Positions 27,539-39,440 of a stretch of 64,000 nucleotides of DNA are shown here, one piece after another. Position numbers and translations under genes: made by a program. The notes under the pieces are model-generated. The model searched no databases, had not been told where the DNA came from, and saw only the letters and a list, made by a program, of their open reading frames with translations. Position 1 is the stretch's first letter. Each line of letters opens with the position of its first letter. Source of the DNA: Sphingobacteriia bacterium 28-36-52. Its GTDB lineage: Bacteria; Bacteroidota; Bacteroidia; Chitinophagales; Chitinophagaceae. The DNA lies in the NCBI GenBank assembly GCA_002281575.1, contig NCGN01000013.1, positions 1 through 64,000 of the forward strand, written 5' to 3'.

Positions 27539-28623
27539 TGATTCCTTACGATAATTTGTCTAAAGTAAATGAACCCTATACCCTGCTTTTCCAAAGTAGG
27601 TTTAATCAATTTTTAGATAAAGGTTGGTATATTTTAGGGGAGGAAGTCAAGAAATTTCAAGAAGACTTTGCCCATTACAACCAAATGAACTATTGCGTAG
27701 GGGTGGCCAATGGCTTAGATGCTTTAATATTAGCTATTTGGGCGCTACATTTACCTAAGGGGTCAGAGATAATTGTTCCATCTAATACCTATATCGCGTC
27801 TATTATTTCCATTATTCATGCTGGTCATAAACCTGTTTTGGTTGAGCCAGATATTCGTACCTACAATATTGATCCTAATAAAATAGCTGATGCTATTACG
27901 CCCAAAACAAAAGCTATTATGGTAGTGCATTTATATGGCAAATGCTGTGAAATGGACCCAATTTTAGAAATTGCTGATAAACATGGGTTGCATATAATTG
28001 AAGATTGTGCACAGTCTCATGGCGCCAAATATAAAGGACGAATGGCTGGCACTTTTGGCATAATGAGTGGCTTTAGTTTTTACCCAAGTAAAAGTTTAGG
28101 AGCACTAGGAGATGCTGGAGCAGTAGTGACCAATGATCCTGCATTATGCGAAGAACTTAAAATGATTCGCAATTATGGATCACATGGTAAATATTATAAT
28201 GAAGTAGTAGGTTATAATAGTAGATTAGATGAAGTACAAGCTTTATTTTTAGAAATTAAACTACCCTACTTAGACAAAATAAACGAACACAAGCGCAAAT
28301 TAGCTTCAATGTATTTGGAACAGCTAAATGATCAATTTGTTTTGCCTATTGTTCATCCTGATTATTTTGACGTATATCATATTTTCAATATTCGACATCC
28401 TAAAAGAGATGCCATTAAAGAATATTTGTTAAAATTGGACATAGGAACAGAGATTCACTATCCTGTTGCACCCAATAAGCAAAAAGCAATGGCATATTTA
28501 TTGGCCAAAAAAAGTTTCCCTATTGCAGAAGAAATTCACAGTACTACTTTAAGCTTACCTTGCTCTTCTTGCCATACTGAAACGGATATTCAAATGGTCA
28601 TAGATGCTTTAAATGCATTTTAG
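27535..28623 (+). CDS. fdtB: dTDP-3-keto-6-deoxyhexose 3-aminotransferase, FdtB-like
   Basis: 362 residues from the ATG at 27535 (a second ATG is at 27538). PLP-dependent DegT family enzyme with GVANGLDALILAIWAL, EDCAQSHGA and SFYPSKSLGALGDAGA with the aldimine lysine. Translation is coupled to fdtA by the ATGA overlap. The product would be a dTDP-3-amino-3,6-dideoxyhexose; no FdtC acetyltransferase follows, so the last step is missing here. It differs clearly from the DegT enzyme at 4577. Confidence 0.9.
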   Translation: MMIPYDNLSKVNEPYTLLFQSRFNQFLDKGWYILGEEVKKFQEDFAHYNQMNYCVGVANGLDALILAIWALHLPKGSEIIVPSNTYIASIISIIHAGHKPVLVEPDIRTYNIDPNKIADAITPKTKAIMVVHLYGKCCEMDPILEIADKHGLHIIEDCAQSHGAKYKGRMAGTFGIMSGFSFYPSKSLGALGDAGAVVTNDPALCEELKMIRNYGSHGKYYNEVVGYNSRLDEVQALFLEIKLPYLDKINEHKRKLASMYLEQLNDQFVLPIVHPDYFDVYHIFNIRHPKRDAIKEYLLKLDIGTEIHYPVAPNKQKAMAYLLAKKSFPIAEEIHSTTLSLPCSSCHTETDIQMVIDALNAF

Positions 28624-28654
28624 TTTGGTAGAATAGTTTTATTTACTACCTTTG
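28624..28654 (+). promoter_or_regulatory. Promoter of the rplKAJL genes
   Basis: TTTG at 28624-28627, 19 bp, TAccTTTG at 28647-28654: a full match to the Bacteroidota consensus. It starts one base after the fdtB stop codon and gives the ribosomal genes their own transcription. Confidence 0.85.
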
Positions 28655-28696
28655 CCGCCCCAAAAGTTCTTTTTAAAAGAGCGATTGAATTTGGGA

Positions 28697-28716
28697 GTCC
28701 CGATTAAAATCGGGAC
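28697..28716 (+). promoter_or_regulatory. Hairpin in the rplK leader
   Basis: GTCCCGAT - TAAA - ATCGGGAC, a perfect 8-bp stem 24 bp before the rplK start. No T-tract follows, so not a terminator. May be a control site for L1 or another protein; untested. Confidence 0.5.
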
Positions 28717-28740
28717 GCTATAACCAATAAATCAAATAAA

Positions 28741-29184
28741 ATGGCAAAAGAAATCTCTGGCTTTGTGAAGCTGCAGGTGAAAGGTGGTCAAGCCAATCCT
28801 GCGCCTCCAGTGGGCCCCGCACTCGGTTCTAAGGGTGTGAACATTATGGAGTTCTGTAAGCAATTCAATGCTAGAACTCAAGACAAAATGGGAAAAGTTG
28901 TTCCTGTTTTAATTACAGTTTATTCAGACAAATCTTTCGACTTTGTAATCAAAACTGCTCCTGCTGCTGTACAGTTAATGGAAGCTGCTAAGATTCAGAA
29001 AGGTTCTAAGGAAAGCAATCGTCAAAAAGTAGGTAAAGTAACTTGGGAACAAGTTGAAGTTATTGCTAAAGACAAAATGACTGACCTTAATGCATTCACA
29101 TTGAATAGCGCTATGAGCATGGTTGCTGGTACTGCACGCAGTATGGGTATCACTGTTGATGGTAAAGCTCCTTGGGAAAATTAA
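28741..29184 (+). CDS. rplK: 50S ribosomal protein uL11
   Basis: 147 residues. The N-terminal domain has [34 protein letters not shown], and the C-terminal rRNA-binding domain includes [11 protein letters not shown]-type residues ([15 protein letters not shown]). It forms the GTPase-associated stalk base. First ribosomal gene after the sugar cassette; no Shine-Dalgarno. Confidence 0.98.
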   Translation: MAKEISGFVKLQVKGGQANPAPPVGPALGSKGVNIMEFCKQFNARTQDKMGKVVPVLITVYSDKSFDFVIKTAPAAVQLMEAAKIQKGSKESNRQKVGKVTWEQVEVIAKDKMTDLNAFTLNSAMSMVAGTARSMGITVDGKAPWEN

Positions 29185-29210
29185 TTTATTCACCTACTTA
29201 ACTAATTCAA

Positions 29211-29903
29211 ATGTCAATTACTAAAAAAAGAAAAGTAGCGAACACGAAGGTGGATAAATCAAAAGTTTATTCCCTAAAAGAAGCTGCTTCACTCGTAAAA
29301 GAAATCAACTGTACTAAGTTTGACAGTTCTGTTGATTTACATATCCGCTTAGGCGTTGATCCTAAGAAAGCAGACCAGCAAGTGCGTGGTACTGTTTCAT
29401 TACCTCATGGTACTGGTAAAACTAAGAAAGTATTGGTTTTATGTACTCCAGACAAAGAAGCTGCTGCTAACGAAGCAGGTGCTGATTATGTTGGTTTAGA
29501 TGAGTTCATTGCTAAAATTGAAAGCGGCTGGGTAGATATTGATGTAATTATTGCTACTCCTGCAGTTATGCCTAAAATTGGTAAACTAGGTAAAGTACTT
29601 GGACCTCGTAACTTAATGCCTAACCCTAAAACTGGAACAGTAACCAATGATGTTGCTGCTGCAGTGAATGAAGTGAAGGGTGGTAAGATTGCATTTAAAG
29701 TAGACAAAACTGGTATTGTTCACGCTTCTATTGGACGTATCTCTTTCTCTCCTGAGAAATTGACTGAAAATAGCACTGAACTTATCAATGCAATCATTAA
29801 GTTGAAGCCTTCTTCTGCAAAAGGTACTTACCTTAAAGCAGCAAGCATGGCTAGCACTATGAGTCCTGGTATTGCTTTAGACACCAAATCATTAATGAAC
29901 TAA
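29211..29903 (+). CDS. rplA: 50S ribosomal protein uL1
   Basis: 230 residues. Motifs [24 protein letters not shown] at the N-terminus, [19 protein letters not shown] in the middle and [15 protein letters not shown] at the end. It binds 23S rRNA at the mobile L1 stalk and in many bacteria represses its own operon. 26 bp after rplK. Confidence 0.98.
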   Translation: MSITKKRKVANTKVDKSKVYSLKEAASLVKEINCTKFDSSVDLHIRLGVDPKKADQQVRGTVSLPHGTGKTKKVLVLCTPDKEAAANEAGADYVGLDEFIAKIESGWVDIDVIIATPAVMPKIGKLGKVLGPRNLMPNPKTGTVTNDVAAAVNEVKGGKIAFKVDKTGIVHASIGRISFSPEKLTENSTELINAIIKLKPSSAKGTYLKAASMASTMSPGIALDTKSLMN

Positions 29904-29956
29904 TCCTGGCGATCCTGCTTTGTGGGAAATGACCCGGGTTTTTAAAAAAATTAGTT

Positions 29957-30469
29957 ATGAACAAAACACAAAAAAACGAAGTAATTGAAGTACTGAAGGA
30001 AAAGTTTTCTCAGTACAACAACTTCTATATTACCGATACTGAATCATTGACTGTAGAACAGGTTTCTAATTTACGTAGAACTTGTTTTGACAAGAATGTT
30101 GAAATGAAAGTTGCAAAGAATACCCTTATTCGTAAAGCATTGGAGTCTTTAGATGCGGAAAAATATGCTGGTGTTTTTGATTCTTTACACAATGTAACTG
30201 CTTTGATGTTCTCTGAGAACCCAAAGGAGCCAGCCCTAATTATTAGCTCTTTCCGTAAAAAAGGAAATGTTGAAAAGCCAGTGTTAAAAGCTGCTTTCAT
30301 TAATGGCGATATTTACAGCGGAGACAACAATCTTAAAGCACTTACTCAGATTAAAACTAAGAATGAGCTTATTGGTGAAGTTATTGGCTTATTACAATCT
30401 CCTGCTAAGCGCGTATTGGCTGGATTGTTACACCACCACGAGAAGCAAGCTGAAGCTGCTGCTCAATAG
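29957..30469 (+). CDS. rplJ: 50S ribosomal protein uL10
   Basis: 170 residues. NKTQKNEVIEVLKEKFSQYNNFYITD at the start, LRRTCFDKNVEMKVAKNTLIRKAL in the rRNA-binding domain and a C-terminal helix (KRVLAGLLHHHEKQAE) that holds the L7/L12 dimers. The 53-bp spacer in front is short and shows no clear control structure. Confidence 0.97.
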   Translation: MNKTQKNEVIEVLKEKFSQYNNFYITDTESLTVEQVSNLRRTCFDKNVEMKVAKNTLIRKALESLDAEKYAGVFDSLHNVTALMFSENPKEPALIISSFRKKGNVEKPVLKAAFINGDIYSGDNNLKALTQIKTKNELIGEVIGLLQSPAKRVLAGLLHHHEKQAEAAAQ

Positions 30470-30567
30470 TCAACGTTTAATCCCAATGCCACTGAGGTTA
30501 AAATGTGGCAATATTTATAACCATCCGCTGGAGCAATTGCTTTGAAAGCGGTTTAAAAAGTAAAAAA

Positions 30568-30942
30568 ATGGCAGACGTAAAAGCATTAGCCGAACAATTA
30601 GTAGGCTTAACAGTAAAAGAAGTTCAAGAATTAGCTGATGTATTAAAAGCTGATTACGGTATTGAGCCAGCTGCTGCTGCAGTTGTGGTTTCAGCTGGTG
30701 ACGGCGGTGGCGCTGCTGCTGTTGAAGAAAAAACAGCATTTGACGTTATCTTAGTTTCTGGCGGTGCTAGCAAATTAGGTGTAGTTAAAATTGTTAAAGA
30801 ATTAACTGGCTTAGGCTTGAAAGAAGCAAAAGACCTAGTTGATGGTGCTCCAAAAGCAGTTAAAGAAGGCGTTTCTAAGGCTGAAGCAGACGATTTAGTT
30901 GCTAAGTTGAAAGAAGCTGGTGCTGAAGTAGAAATTAAGTAA
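30568..30942 (+). CDS. rplL: 50S ribosomal protein bL12 (L7/L12)
   Basis: 124 residues from the ATG at 30568; the frame runs upstream to 30505 but that part is spacer. The N-terminal dimer domain ([25 protein letters not shown]), an Ala/Gly-rich hinge ([19 protein letters not shown]), and the C-terminal factor-binding domain [20 protein letters not shown] are complete. A strong terminator follows at 30966. Confidence 0.98.
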   Translation: MADVKALAEQLVGLTVKEVQELADVLKADYGIEPAAAAVVVSAGDGGGAAAVEEKTAFDVILVSGGASKLGVVKIVKELTGLGLKEAKDLVDGAPKAVKEGVSKAEADDLVAKLKEAGAEVEIK

Positions 30943-30965
30943 TCAACTTCAACCATACTATTAAG

Positions 30966-31005
30966 ACCTTCCCCTCGGTTAAACGAGCGGGAAGGTTTTT
31001 ATTTT
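30966..31005 (+). terminator. Intrinsic terminator after rplL
   Basis: ACCTTCCC/GGGAAGGT (8 bp) topped by CTCG/CGAG with one bulged base, followed by TTTTT and more T. It separates the rplKAJL genes from rpoBC, which have their own promoter here. Confidence 0.88.
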
Positions 31006-31048
31006 TAGTTAATTTATCCCCAAATGGCAGTTTGGCGTAAAATTTGTT

Positions 31049-31078
31049 TTTGCGTTTCTGTTACATTCCTTAACTTTG
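31049..31078 (+). promoter_or_regulatory. Promoter of rpoBC
   Basis: TTTG at 31049-31052 and TAacTTTG at 31071-31078, 18 bp apart. A second -7-like box TAatTTTG is at 31086-31093. About 140 nt of leader follow before rpoB. Confidence 0.75.
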
Positions 31079-31159
31079 CCATCCTTAATTTTGGGCAATT
31101 TAGCGGGTGGACATTTTTATCATTGTGTTTAGGTGATGAATGAGCCGATTGTACGTTAA

Positions 31160-31190
31160 GAGAATTTCACCATTCTCCCCAATTTTTTTC
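31160..31190 (+). promoter_or_regulatory. Possible attenuator hairpin in the rpoB leader
   Basis: GAGAAT-TTCACC-ATTCTC followed after five bases by seven T. The stem is only 6 bp, so it may act as a weak attenuator; weak evidence. Confidence 0.3.
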
Positions 31191-31216
31191 GTATCAAAAA
31201 CCGGTTTTACATACAT

Positions 31217-34200
31217 ATGTCTACTACAACATTGAACAACAGGGTCGGCTTCGGTAAAACTAAACATTTGGCTGATGCCCCTGACCTGCTCGACATCCAG
31301 TTAGAATCTTTTAAAGAGTTTTTTCAGTTAGAGACAACCCCCGACAAACGTAACGTTGAAGGGCTGTTCCGTGTGTTTAAGGAAAACTTTCCTATTACAG
31401 ACACACGTAACATCTTTGTGCTGGAATTCCTGGATTATTTTATTGATCCACCCCGTTACACTATTGAAGAGTGTATGGAGCGTGGGTTAACTTATGCCGT
31501 ACCCTTAAAAGCTAAATTGCGTTTAAGCTGTAACGATGAGGAACACGTAGATTTCCAGACCATTGTACAGGATGTATTCTTAGGAAATATCCCTTACATG
31601 ACTCCACGTGGTACTTTTGTAATTAACGGTGCAGAACGCGTAGTTGTTTCTCAGCTACATCGTTCTCCAGGCGTGTTCTTTGGACAGTCTGTTCACCCTA
31701 ACGGTACAAAAATTTACTCTGCTCGTGTAATTCCTTTTAAAGGTGCATGGATGGAGTTTGCTACCGATATCAACAATGTCATGTACGCGTACATTGACCG
31801 TAAGAAGAAATTCCCGGTTACTACGCTTTTACGTTCTATTGGCTTTGAAACCGATAAAGACATTCTAGAGTTATTTGGAATGGCTGATGAGGTTAAAGCG
31901 GATAAAAAATCACTGGCTAACCAAGTAGGCAGAAAATTAGCTGCTCGTGTTTTAAGAACATGGGTAGAAGATTTTGTGGATGAAGATACTGGTGAAGTAG
32001 TGAGCATAGAGCGTAACGAAATCGTTATGGAGCGTGATACTGTTTTGGACGAAGAAGCTATTGCTACCATTATTGAAATGGAAGTGAAAAGCGTATTTAT
32101 TCAAAAAGAAGACGTGGGTGGCGATTATGCTATTATCTACAATACTTTAAATAAAGATACCTCAAACAGTGAATTAGAAGCGGTTCAGCATATCTATCGC
32201 CAATTGCGCGGTGCTGATGCCCCAGATAATGAAACTGCTCGTGGTATTATTGATAAATTATTCTTTAGCGATAAGCGTTATGACTTAGGAGAAGTTGGTC
32301 GTTATAAAATCAACCGTAAACTAGGTCTAGAATATCCTTTAACTAAAAAGGTATTAACCAAGCAAGATATCATTGAGATCATCAAGTACTTGGTTCGTTT
32401 AACCAATGCTAAAGCCGAAATTGACGATATTGATCACTTGAGCAATCGTCGTGTTCGTACAGTAGGCGAGCAATTATATGCACAATTTGGAGTTGGTTTA
32501 GCCAGAATGGCTCGTACCATCCGTGAGCGTATGAACGTTCGTGACAATGAGGTGTTTACTCCAGTAGATTTGATTAACGCTAGAACCTTGAGTTCTGTTA
32601 TTAACTCTTTCTTTGGCACTTCTCAATTGTCTCAATTCTTAGATCAAACCAATCCTTTGAGTGAGATTACGCATAAGCGTCGTATCTCTGCACTAGGGCC
32701 AGGTGGTTTAAGTAGAGAGCGTGCTGGTTTTGAGGTTCGTGACGTACACTATTCTCACTACGGTCGCTTATGTACCATTGAAACTCCGGAAGGTCCAAAC
32801 ATTGGTTTAATTTCTACTTTATGTGTACACGCTGCTATTAACGATATGGGGTTCATTGAAACCCCTTACCGTAAAGTAGAGAGTGGTAAAGTAAACATGA
32901 AAGAATTAACTTTCTTGAGTGCAGAAGAAGAAGATTCAGCTAAAATTGCGCAAAGTAACTCTCCTTTAAATGAGAAGGGTGAATTTGCAGAAGATAAAGT
33001 TGTTTCTCGTCAAACTGGTGATTTCCCTATTCTAGATAAAGAAGAAGTTGAATTCATGGACGTTGCTCCAAACCAAATTGTTGGTTTGAGTGCTTCTTTG
33101 ATTCCTTTCTTAGAGCATGATGATGCCAACCGTGCGTTAATGGGATCTAACATGCAACGTCAAGCCGTTCCTTTGATTGTACCTGAAGTACCTATTGTTG
33201 GTACTGGGTTAGAGGGCAAAGCTGCTCGCGATGCACGTATTCAAATTCACGCAGATGGAAATGGTATTGTTGAGTTTGTTGATGCTAACGAAATTCATGT
33301 TCGCTACGATAGAAACGATTTAGACCGTTTAGTAAGTTTTAATGATGATTTACAAGTTTATAAATTAACTAAGTTCATTAAAACAAACCAAGCAACTTGT
33401 ATCAATCTTAACCCTGCTGTAAAGAAGGGTCAAAAAGTAAAGAAAGGAGATTTCTTAACTGAAGGTTATGCAACTAAAGATGGTGAATTGGCTTTAGGTC
33501 GTAACCTTCAAGTGGCATTCATGCCATGGAAAGGGTACAACTTTGAAGATGCGATTGTTATTAGCGAAAAAGTTGTTAGAGAAGATTTATTTACTTCTGT
33601 ACATATTGATGAATATGAATTAGAAGTTCGTGATACCAAATTAGGGGAAGAAGAACTAACTCCAGATATTCCAAACGTTTCTGAAGAAGCAACGAAGGAT
33701 TTGGATGAAAACGGTATCATACGTATTGGTGCAACTATAAAAGAGGGTGATATATTAATTGGAAAAATCACGCCAAAAGGCGAGTCTGATCCAACCCCTG
33801 AAGAAAAACTATTGCGTGCCATCTTTGGTGACAAAGCGGGTGATGCAAAAGATGCTTCTTTAAAAGCACCAAACGGAACAGAAGGTGTGGTAATTGATAA
33901 GAAACTATTCCAGCGTGCTAAGAAAGATAAGAATGGTAAGATTCGTGAAAAAGCATTGCTTGAAAAAGTAGAAAAAGTACACCAGCAAAATGTTGAAGCC
34001 ATTAAAGAATTGTTGTTAGATAAGTTACAAACCTTATTAAAAGACAAAGCTTCTACTGGTGTAAGCAACAACTTTGGTGAAATGTTAATTGGTAAGGGCG
34101 CTAAGTTTAATCAAAAGAACTTAAGCACTATAGATTATCAAAACGTGAATCCTTTGGGTTGGACTGGTGATGCTAAAACCGATGACCAAATTAATACCTT

Positions 34201-35020
34201 ATTACACAACTATAGCATTAAGTTTAACGAAGAGCTAGGAAGATACAAGCGTGAGAAATTCAATATCTCTATTGGAGATGAATTACCTGCTGGTGTATTA
34301 AAGTTAGCTAAAGTTTACTTGGCTGTTAAGCGTAAGCTTAAAGTGGGTGATAAGATGGCTGGACGTCACGGTAACAAAGGTATTGTGGCTAAAATTGTAC
34401 GTGCAGAAGATATGCCATTCATGGAAGATGGAACACCAGTTGATATTGTGTTGAATCCATTAGGAGTACCTTCTCGTATGAACCTTGGTCAGATTTATGA
34501 AACCATCTTAGGATGGACCGGTAAGCGTTTGGGTGTGCGATTCGCTACTCCAATTTTTGACGGTGCTTCTACAGATCAAATTGAACAGTATTGTAAAGAT
34601 GCAGGCATTCCTAGAAACGGTCATACTTACTTGTATGATGGTGAAACAGGAGAGCGCTTCCACCAGAAAGCAACAGTAGGTGTAATCTATATGATTAAAC
34701 TACACCATATGGTGGATGATAAAATGCACGCTCGTTCAATTGGACCATATAGCTTAATTACTCAACAACCGTTGGGTGGTAAGGCACAGTTTGGTGGTCA
34801 GCGTTTTGGTGAGATGGAGGTTTGGGCACTTGAAGCATATGGTGCTGCAAATATCCTGCAAGAATTATTGACCCTTAAGTCTGATGATATCATTGGACGT
34901 GCGAAGACCTACGAGGCCATCGTTAAAGGAGAAAATATTCCTAGAGCAGGTGTTCCTGAATCATTCAATGTACTGGTGCATGAACTGAGAGGTCTTGGTT
35001 TAGATCTTAAGTTCGATTAA
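31217..35020 (+). CDS. rpoB: RNA polymerase beta subunit
   Basis: 1267 residues. The rifampicin region reads [34 protein letters not shown] in two adjoining parts; the nucleotide-binding and switch regions include [31 protein letters not shown] and the C-terminal [25 protein letters not shown] long Bacteroidota-typical insertion lies near 850-950, in the [15 protein letters not shown] region. No visible rifampicin-resistance change in the part that can be judged by eye. Paired with rpoC 30 bp downstream. Confidence 0.98.
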   Translation: MSTTTLNNRVGFGKTKHLADAPDLLDIQLESFKEFFQLETTPDKRNVEGLFRVFKENFPITDTRNIFVLEFLDYFIDPPRYTIEECMERGLTYAVPLKAKLRLSCNDEEHVDFQTIVQDVFLGNIPYMTPRGTFVINGAERVVVSQLHRSPGVFFGQSVHPNGTKIYSARVIPFKGAWMEFATDINNVMYAYIDRKKKFPVTTLLRSIGFETDKDILELFGMADEVKADKKSLANQVGRKLAARVLRTWVEDFVDEDTGEVVSIERNEIVMERDTVLDEEAIATIIEMEVKSVFIQKEDVGGDYAIIYNTLNKDTSNSELEAVQHIYRQLRGADAPDNETARGIIDKLFFSDKRYDLGEVGRYKINRKLGLEYPLTKKVLTKQDIIEIIKYLVRLTNAKAEIDDIDHLSNRRVRTVGEQLYAQFGVGLARMARTIRERMNVRDNEVFTPVDLINARTLSSVINSFFGTSQLSQFLDQTNPLSEITHKRRISALGPGGLSRERAGFEVRDVHYSHYGRLCTIETPEGPNIGLISTLCVHAAINDMGFIETPYRKVESGKVNMKELTFLSAEEEDSAKIAQSNSPLNEKGEFAEDKVVSRQTGDFPILDKEEVEFMDVAPNQIVGLSASLIPFLEHDDANRALMGSNMQRQAVPLIVPEVPIVGTGLEGKAARDARIQIHADGNGIVEFVDANEIHVRYDRNDLDRLVSFNDDLQVYKLTKFIKTNQATCINLNPAVKKGQKVKKGDFLTEGYATKDGELALGRNLQVAFMPWKGYNFEDAIVISEKVVREDLFTSVHIDEYELEVRDTKLGEEELTPDIPNVSEEATKDLDENGIIRIGATIKEGDILIGKITPKGESDPTPEEKLLRAIFGDKAGDAKDASLKAPNGTEGVVIDKKLFQRAKKDKNGKIREKALLEKVEKVHQQNVEAIKELLLDKLQTLLKDKASTGVSNNFGEMLIGKGAKFNQKNLSTIDYQNVNPLGWTGDAKTDDQINTLLHNYSIKFNEELGRYKREKFNISIGDELPAGVLKLAKVYLAVKRKLKVGDKMAGRHGNKGIVAKIVRAEDMPFMEDGTPVDIVLNPLGVPSRMNLGQIYETILGWTGKRLGVRFATPIFDGASTDQIEQYCKDAGIPRNGHTYLYDGETGERFHQKATVGVIYMIKLHHMVDDKMHARSIGPYSLITQQPLGGKAQFGGQRFGEMEVWALEAYGAANILQELLTLKSDDIIGRAKTYEAIVKGENIPRAGVPESFNVLVHELRGLGLDLKFD

Positions 35021-35050
35021 CAAAAAACAATTCAAATTCTCAACCGCGAT

Positions 35051-38000
35051 ATGGCAATCAAAAGAGAAAACAAACAGCGTCCAACTTTTTCACAGATCAC
35101 TATTAGTTTGGCATCACCAGACAGTATTCTGGAAAGAAGCTTTGGCGAAGTACTGAAACCTGAAACCATTAACTACCGTACGTATAAGCCTGAACGTGAT
35201 GGCTTATTCTGCGAAAGAATCTTCGGACCAGTAAAGGATTACGAGTGTGCTTGTGGAAAGTATAAGCGTATCCGTTACAAGGGTATCGTATGTGATCGTT
35301 GTGGTGTGGAAGTAACTGAAAAGAAAGTGCGTCGTGAACGCATGGGTCATATTAAACTAGTAGTACCTGTAGTTCATATATGGTATTTCAAGAGCTTACC
35401 AAATAAAATTGGTTATCTACTTGGAATGAGTTCTAAGAAATTAGAGACCATTATTTACTATGAGCGTTACGTAGTTATTCAAGGTGGTATCAAAGAAAAT
35501 CTAAACATGGGTGATCTTCTAACTGAAGAAGAATACCTTGATTTAATTGATGGTTTACCAAAAGATAATCAATACTTACCTGATGAAGATCCACAAAAAT
35601 TCATTGCTAAAATGGGTGCTGAAGCAGTTCATGCCCTTCTAGAAAGAATTGATTTGGATGAGTTAAGTTTCTCATTGCGTAATGCAGCGGCAACTGAAAC
35701 TTCTCAACAACGTAAAGCAGATGCGCTTAAGCGTTTGAGCGTAGTAGAGTCTTTCCGTGATGCAAGCACTAGAATTACCAACCGCCCTGAGTGGATGGTA
35801 ATGCAGTATATTCCTGTTATTCCTCCAGAATTACGTCCATTGGTTCCATTGGATGGTGGCCGTTTTGCCTCTTCTGATTTGAATGATTTATATCGTCGTG
35901 TAATCATTCGTAACAACCGTTTAAAGCGCTTGTTAGAAATTAAAGCACCAGAAGTAATCTTGAGAAATGAAAAGAGAATGTTGCAAGAAGCAATTGACTC
36001 TTTATTCGATAACTCACGTAAATCTAATGCAGTTAAAGCTGAAGGCGGACGTGCGTTGAAATCATTATCAGATGTATTAAAAGGTAAGCAAGGTCGTTTC
36101 CGTCAGAACTTATTGGGTAAGCGTGTAGACTACTCTGGTCGTTCTGTAATTGTGGTAGGACCTGAATTGAAAATACATGAGTGTGGTTTGCCTAAAGACA
36201 TGGCTGCAGAATTATTTAAGCCATTTGTTATTCGTAAATTAATTGAAAGAGGTATTGTTAAAACCGTTAAGTCTGCTAAGAAATTAGTAGATCGTAAAGA
36301 AGCGGTTATTTGGGATATTCTCGAGAATATATTAAAGGGTCACCCGGTTATGTTAAACCGTGCCCCTACACTTCACCGTCTGTCTATTCAGGCATTCCAG
36401 CCTAAATTAGTAGAAGGTAAAGCCATTCAACTTCACCCATTGGTTACTTCTTCTTTCAACGCCGACTTTGATGGTGACCAAATGGCCGTGCACGTTCCAT
36501 TAAGCAATGCTGCAATTTTGGAAGCACAATTGTTGATGTTGTCTTCTCACAATATTTTGAACCCACAGAATGGTACACCTATTACCCTTCCTTCTCAGGA
36601 CATGGTACTTGGATTGTATTACATTACTAAGGGAAGAAAGTCTACTGAAACTGAAACCATCAAGGGACAGGGAATGGCTTTCTATAGCATGGATGAAGTA
36701 ATCATTGCATACAATGAAAACCGTGTTGATTTACATGCAAATATTAAAGTTAAAACCAATGTGCGTGAAAAAGGAGTATTGGTTAAGAAATTAATTGATA
36801 CCACTGTTGGCCGCGTATTATTTAACCAGCATGTACCACATGAAGTTGGATTTGTAAATGCATTATTGACTAAGAAAAGCTTAAGAGAAATCATTGGTGA
36901 TATTATCAAGATTACTGATGTTCCTAAAACTGCTAAATTCTTAGATGATATTAAGACACTCGGTTTCCGTATGGCATTCCGTGGTGGATTAAGCTTTAGT
37001 GTAAACGACTTAATTGTTCCTGAAATCAGAAACGAATTATTGGAAAGCGCTAAAACAGAAGTGGAAGAAGTTTGGGAAAGCTACAATATGGGTTTAATTA
37101 CCAATAATGAGCGTTATAACCAAGTTATTGATATCTGGGGTAGAGTGGATATGAAAATCACTGAGTCTTTAATTCGTGAAATGACTATTGACAACCAAGG
37201 TTTCAATTCTGTATTCATGATGTTGGATTCTGGTGCTCGTGGTAGTAAAACACAGGTTAAACAGCTGGTAGGTATTCGTGGTCTAATGGCTAAACCTCGT
37301 AAGAGTGGTAGCTCTGGTTCTGAAGTAATTGAGAACCCGATTCTTTCTAACTTTAAAGGTGGATTGAACGTATTGGACTACTTTATCTCTACACACGGTG
37401 CTCGTAAAGGTCTTGCGGATACAGCACTTAAAACGGCGGATGCGGGTTACTTAACTCGTCGTTTGGTAGACGTATCTCAGGATGTAGTTATTTCTGAAGA
37501 AGATTGTGGAACACTTCGTGGTATTGCTACTAGTGCATTAAAAGACAATGAAGATGTTATTGAACCACTAGCAGATAGAATTGAAGGTCGTACATCATTA
37601 CATAATGTATACCATCCAATTACCGAAGAATTAATCATTTTAGCTGGTGAAGAAATTTCTTCTGATGTAGCTAAATTGATTGAAGAAGTTGGTATTGAAA
37701 CCGTTGAAATTCGCTCTGTACTTACCTGCGAAAGCAAGCGTGGAGTATGTGTGAAGTGTTATGGTAAGAACTTGGCAACAGGTTACCTTGCACAACGTGG
37801 CGATGCAGTGGGTATTATTGCTGCACAATCCATTGGTGAACCAGGTACACAGTTGACATTGCGTACTTTCCACGTGGGTGGTGTTGCCGGATCTGCTTCA
37901 ATTGAATCTACTTTACAAGCTAAGTTTGATGGTACAATTCAGTTTGATGGTTTAAGAACGGTTGATACAGTAAATAATGATGGCTCTAAATCTAAGATTG

Positions 38001-39334
38001 TAATTGGCCGTACAGGTGAAGTAAGAATCATGGACGTTAAGAACGACCGTTTGATGATTACCAATAACGTTCCTTATGGTGCAACTTTAAATGTAAAAGA
38101 TGGCGCTCAAGTTAAAAAAGGAGATGTAATCTGTACATGGGATCCATTCAACAACGTAATTGTTGCTGAAACTTTAGGATCTATTAAGTTTGAAAACATA
38201 TTAGATGGTATCACTTACCGTGATGAGTCTGATGAGCAAACTGGTCACCGTGAGAAAGTGGTTATTGAAACAAAAGATAAGACGAAGATTCCGACCATTA
38301 TTGTAGAAGGAAAAGATATTAAGCAATACAACTTACCAGTTGGTTCACATATTGGTGTAGAAGAAGGAGATGAAGTAAAAGCAGGACAAGTTTTAGTGAA
38401 GATTCCACGTATCTTAGGTAAACTAAGAGATATCACCGGAGGTCTTCCACGTGTAACTGAATTGTTTGAAGCTCGTAATCCTGGTAACCCTGCAATCGTT
38501 TGTGAAATTGATGGTGTAGTATCATTCGGTAACGTGAAGCGCGGTAATCGTGAGATTATTGTTGAGTCTCGTGACGGTATGGTTAAGAAATACTTGGTTC
38601 CATTAACGCGCCAGATTCTGGTTCAAGATGGAGACTTTGTAAAAGCGGGTACGCCAATGTCTGATGGTCAAACTGCTCCTGCCGATATTTTGGCCATTAA
38701 AGGACCATTTGCAGTTCAAGAGTATGTGGTGAATGAGATTCAAGAAGTATACCGTTTGCAAGGGGTAAAAATCAACGACAAGCACGTAGAAGTGATTGTA
38801 CGTCAAATGATGAAGAAGGTTGAAATTGTAGATGCTGGTGATACTAAATTCTTAGAGGAGGACCTAGAAGATCGCTTCGACTTTATTGAAGAGAACGATA
38901 GAATCTACGATAAGAAAGTAGTAACCAATGGTGGGGAAAGCGCTAAAATGAAAGCTGGTCAAATTATCACTTTACGCGAATTAAGAGAAGAGAATTCTAT
39001 CTTACGTCGTTCTGATAAACAACTAGTAGAAGTTAGAGATGCAAAACCTGCAACTGCAAGACCAGTATTATTAGGTATCACTAAAGCTTCTTTAGGTGTA
39101 CAAAGCTGGATCTCTGCTGCTTCATTCCAGGAAACAACTAAAGTATTAAGTCAGGCTGCTATCCAAGGTAAAACTGATGCAATGCTTGGTCTAAAAGAAA
39201 ACGTTATCACTGGTCATTTAATTCCTGCTGGTTCTGGACAAAAAGAGTTCGAGAATATGATTGTGGGAAGTAAAGAAGAATATGAAGTATTGGCAACTAC
39301 CAGAGAAGCGATGAGCTTTGATGAAGAAGAATAA
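35051..39334 (+). CDS. rpoC: RNA polymerase beta-prime subunit
   Basis: 1427 residues. The N-terminal zinc finger is [20 protein letters not shown], the catalytic Mg-binding loop is [12 protein letters not shown], and the second zinc site has [13 protein letters not shown]. The trigger-loop region [23 protein letters not shown] is complete. It is co-transcribed with rpoB, and a strong terminator follows at 39359. Confidence 0.98.
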   Translation: MAIKRENKQRPTFSQITISLASPDSILERSFGEVLKPETINYRTYKPERDGLFCERIFGPVKDYECACGKYKRIRYKGIVCDRCGVEVTEKKVRRERMGHIKLVVPVVHIWYFKSLPNKIGYLLGMSSKKLETIIYYERYVVIQGGIKENLNMGDLLTEEEYLDLIDGLPKDNQYLPDEDPQKFIAKMGAEAVHALLERIDLDELSFSLRNAAATETSQQRKADALKRLSVVESFRDASTRITNRPEWMVMQYIPVIPPELRPLVPLDGGRFASSDLNDLYRRVIIRNNRLKRLLEIKAPEVILRNEKRMLQEAIDSLFDNSRKSNAVKAEGGRALKSLSDVLKGKQGRFRQNLLGKRVDYSGRSVIVVGPELKIHECGLPKDMAAELFKPFVIRKLIERGIVKTVKSAKKLVDRKEAVIWDILENILKGHPVMLNRAPTLHRLSIQAFQPKLVEGKAIQLHPLVTSSFNADFDGDQMAVHVPLSNAAILEAQLLMLSSHNILNPQNGTPITLPSQDMVLGLYYITKGRKSTETETIKGQGMAFYSMDEVIIAYNENRVDLHANIKVKTNVREKGVLVKKLIDTTVGRVLFNQHVPHEVGFVNALLTKKSLREIIGDIIKITDVPKTAKFLDDIKTLGFRMAFRGGLSFSVNDLIVPEIRNELLESAKTEVEEVWESYNMGLITNNERYNQVIDIWGRVDMKITESLIREMTIDNQGFNSVFMMLDSGARGSKTQVKQLVGIRGLMAKPRKSGSSGSEVIENPILSNFKGGLNVLDYFISTHGARKGLADTALKTADAGYLTRRLVDVSQDVVISEEDCGTLRGIATSALKDNEDVIEPLADRIEGRTSLHNVYHPITEELIILAGEEISSDVAKLIEEVGIETVEIRSVLTCESKRGVCVKCYGKNLATGYLAQRGDAVGIIAAQSIGEPGTQLTLRTFHVGGVAGSASIESTLQAKFDGTIQFDGLRTVDTVNNDGSKSKIVIGRTGEVRIMDVKNDRLMITNNVPYGATLNVKDGAQVKKGDVICTWDPFNNVIVAETLGSIKFENILDGITYRDESDEQTGHREKVVIETKDKTKIPTIIVEGKDIKQYNLPVGSHIGVEEGDEVKAGQVLVKIPRILGKLRDITGGLPRVTELFEARNPGNPAIVCEIDGVVSFGNVKRGNREIIVESRDGMVKKYLVPLTRQILVQDGDFVKAGTPMSDGQTAPADILAIKGPFAVQEYVVNEIQEVYRLQGVKINDKHVEVIVRQMMKKVEIVDAGDTKFLEEDLEDRFDFIEENDRIYDKKVVTNGGESAKMKAGQIITLRELREENSILRRSDKQLVEVRDAKPATARPVLLGITKASLGVQSWISAASFQETTKVLSQAAIQGKTDAMLGLKENVITGHLIPAGSGQKEFENMIVGSKEEYEVLATTREAMSFDEEE

Positions 39335-39358
39335 TCATTGACTGATTAAATATTGAAA

Positions 39359-39388
39359 AGTAGGAAGCGGAAGCTTCCTACTTTTTTA
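39359..39388 (+). terminator. Intrinsic terminator of rpoBC
   Basis: Perfect 10-bp stem AGTAGGAAGC/GCTTCCTACT with loop GGAA, then a run of T; one or two further A-T pairs can extend it. Confidence 0.92.
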
Positions 39389-39440
39389 CTGAATACCCCT
39401 TTGTAATTAAAACCGACTTTTTAAGAAAAACTTTACTCAA

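Noticed and set aside
30515-30956. Gln/Leu- and Ala/Thr-rich minus-strand frames opposite rplL
   Set aside because: They mirror the Ala-rich hinge of L7/L12 and are low-complexity artefacts.
33508-34071. 187-residue minus-strand frame inside rpoB
   Set aside because: Shadow of rpoB: Ser/Phe/Leu-rich and no independent start signal.
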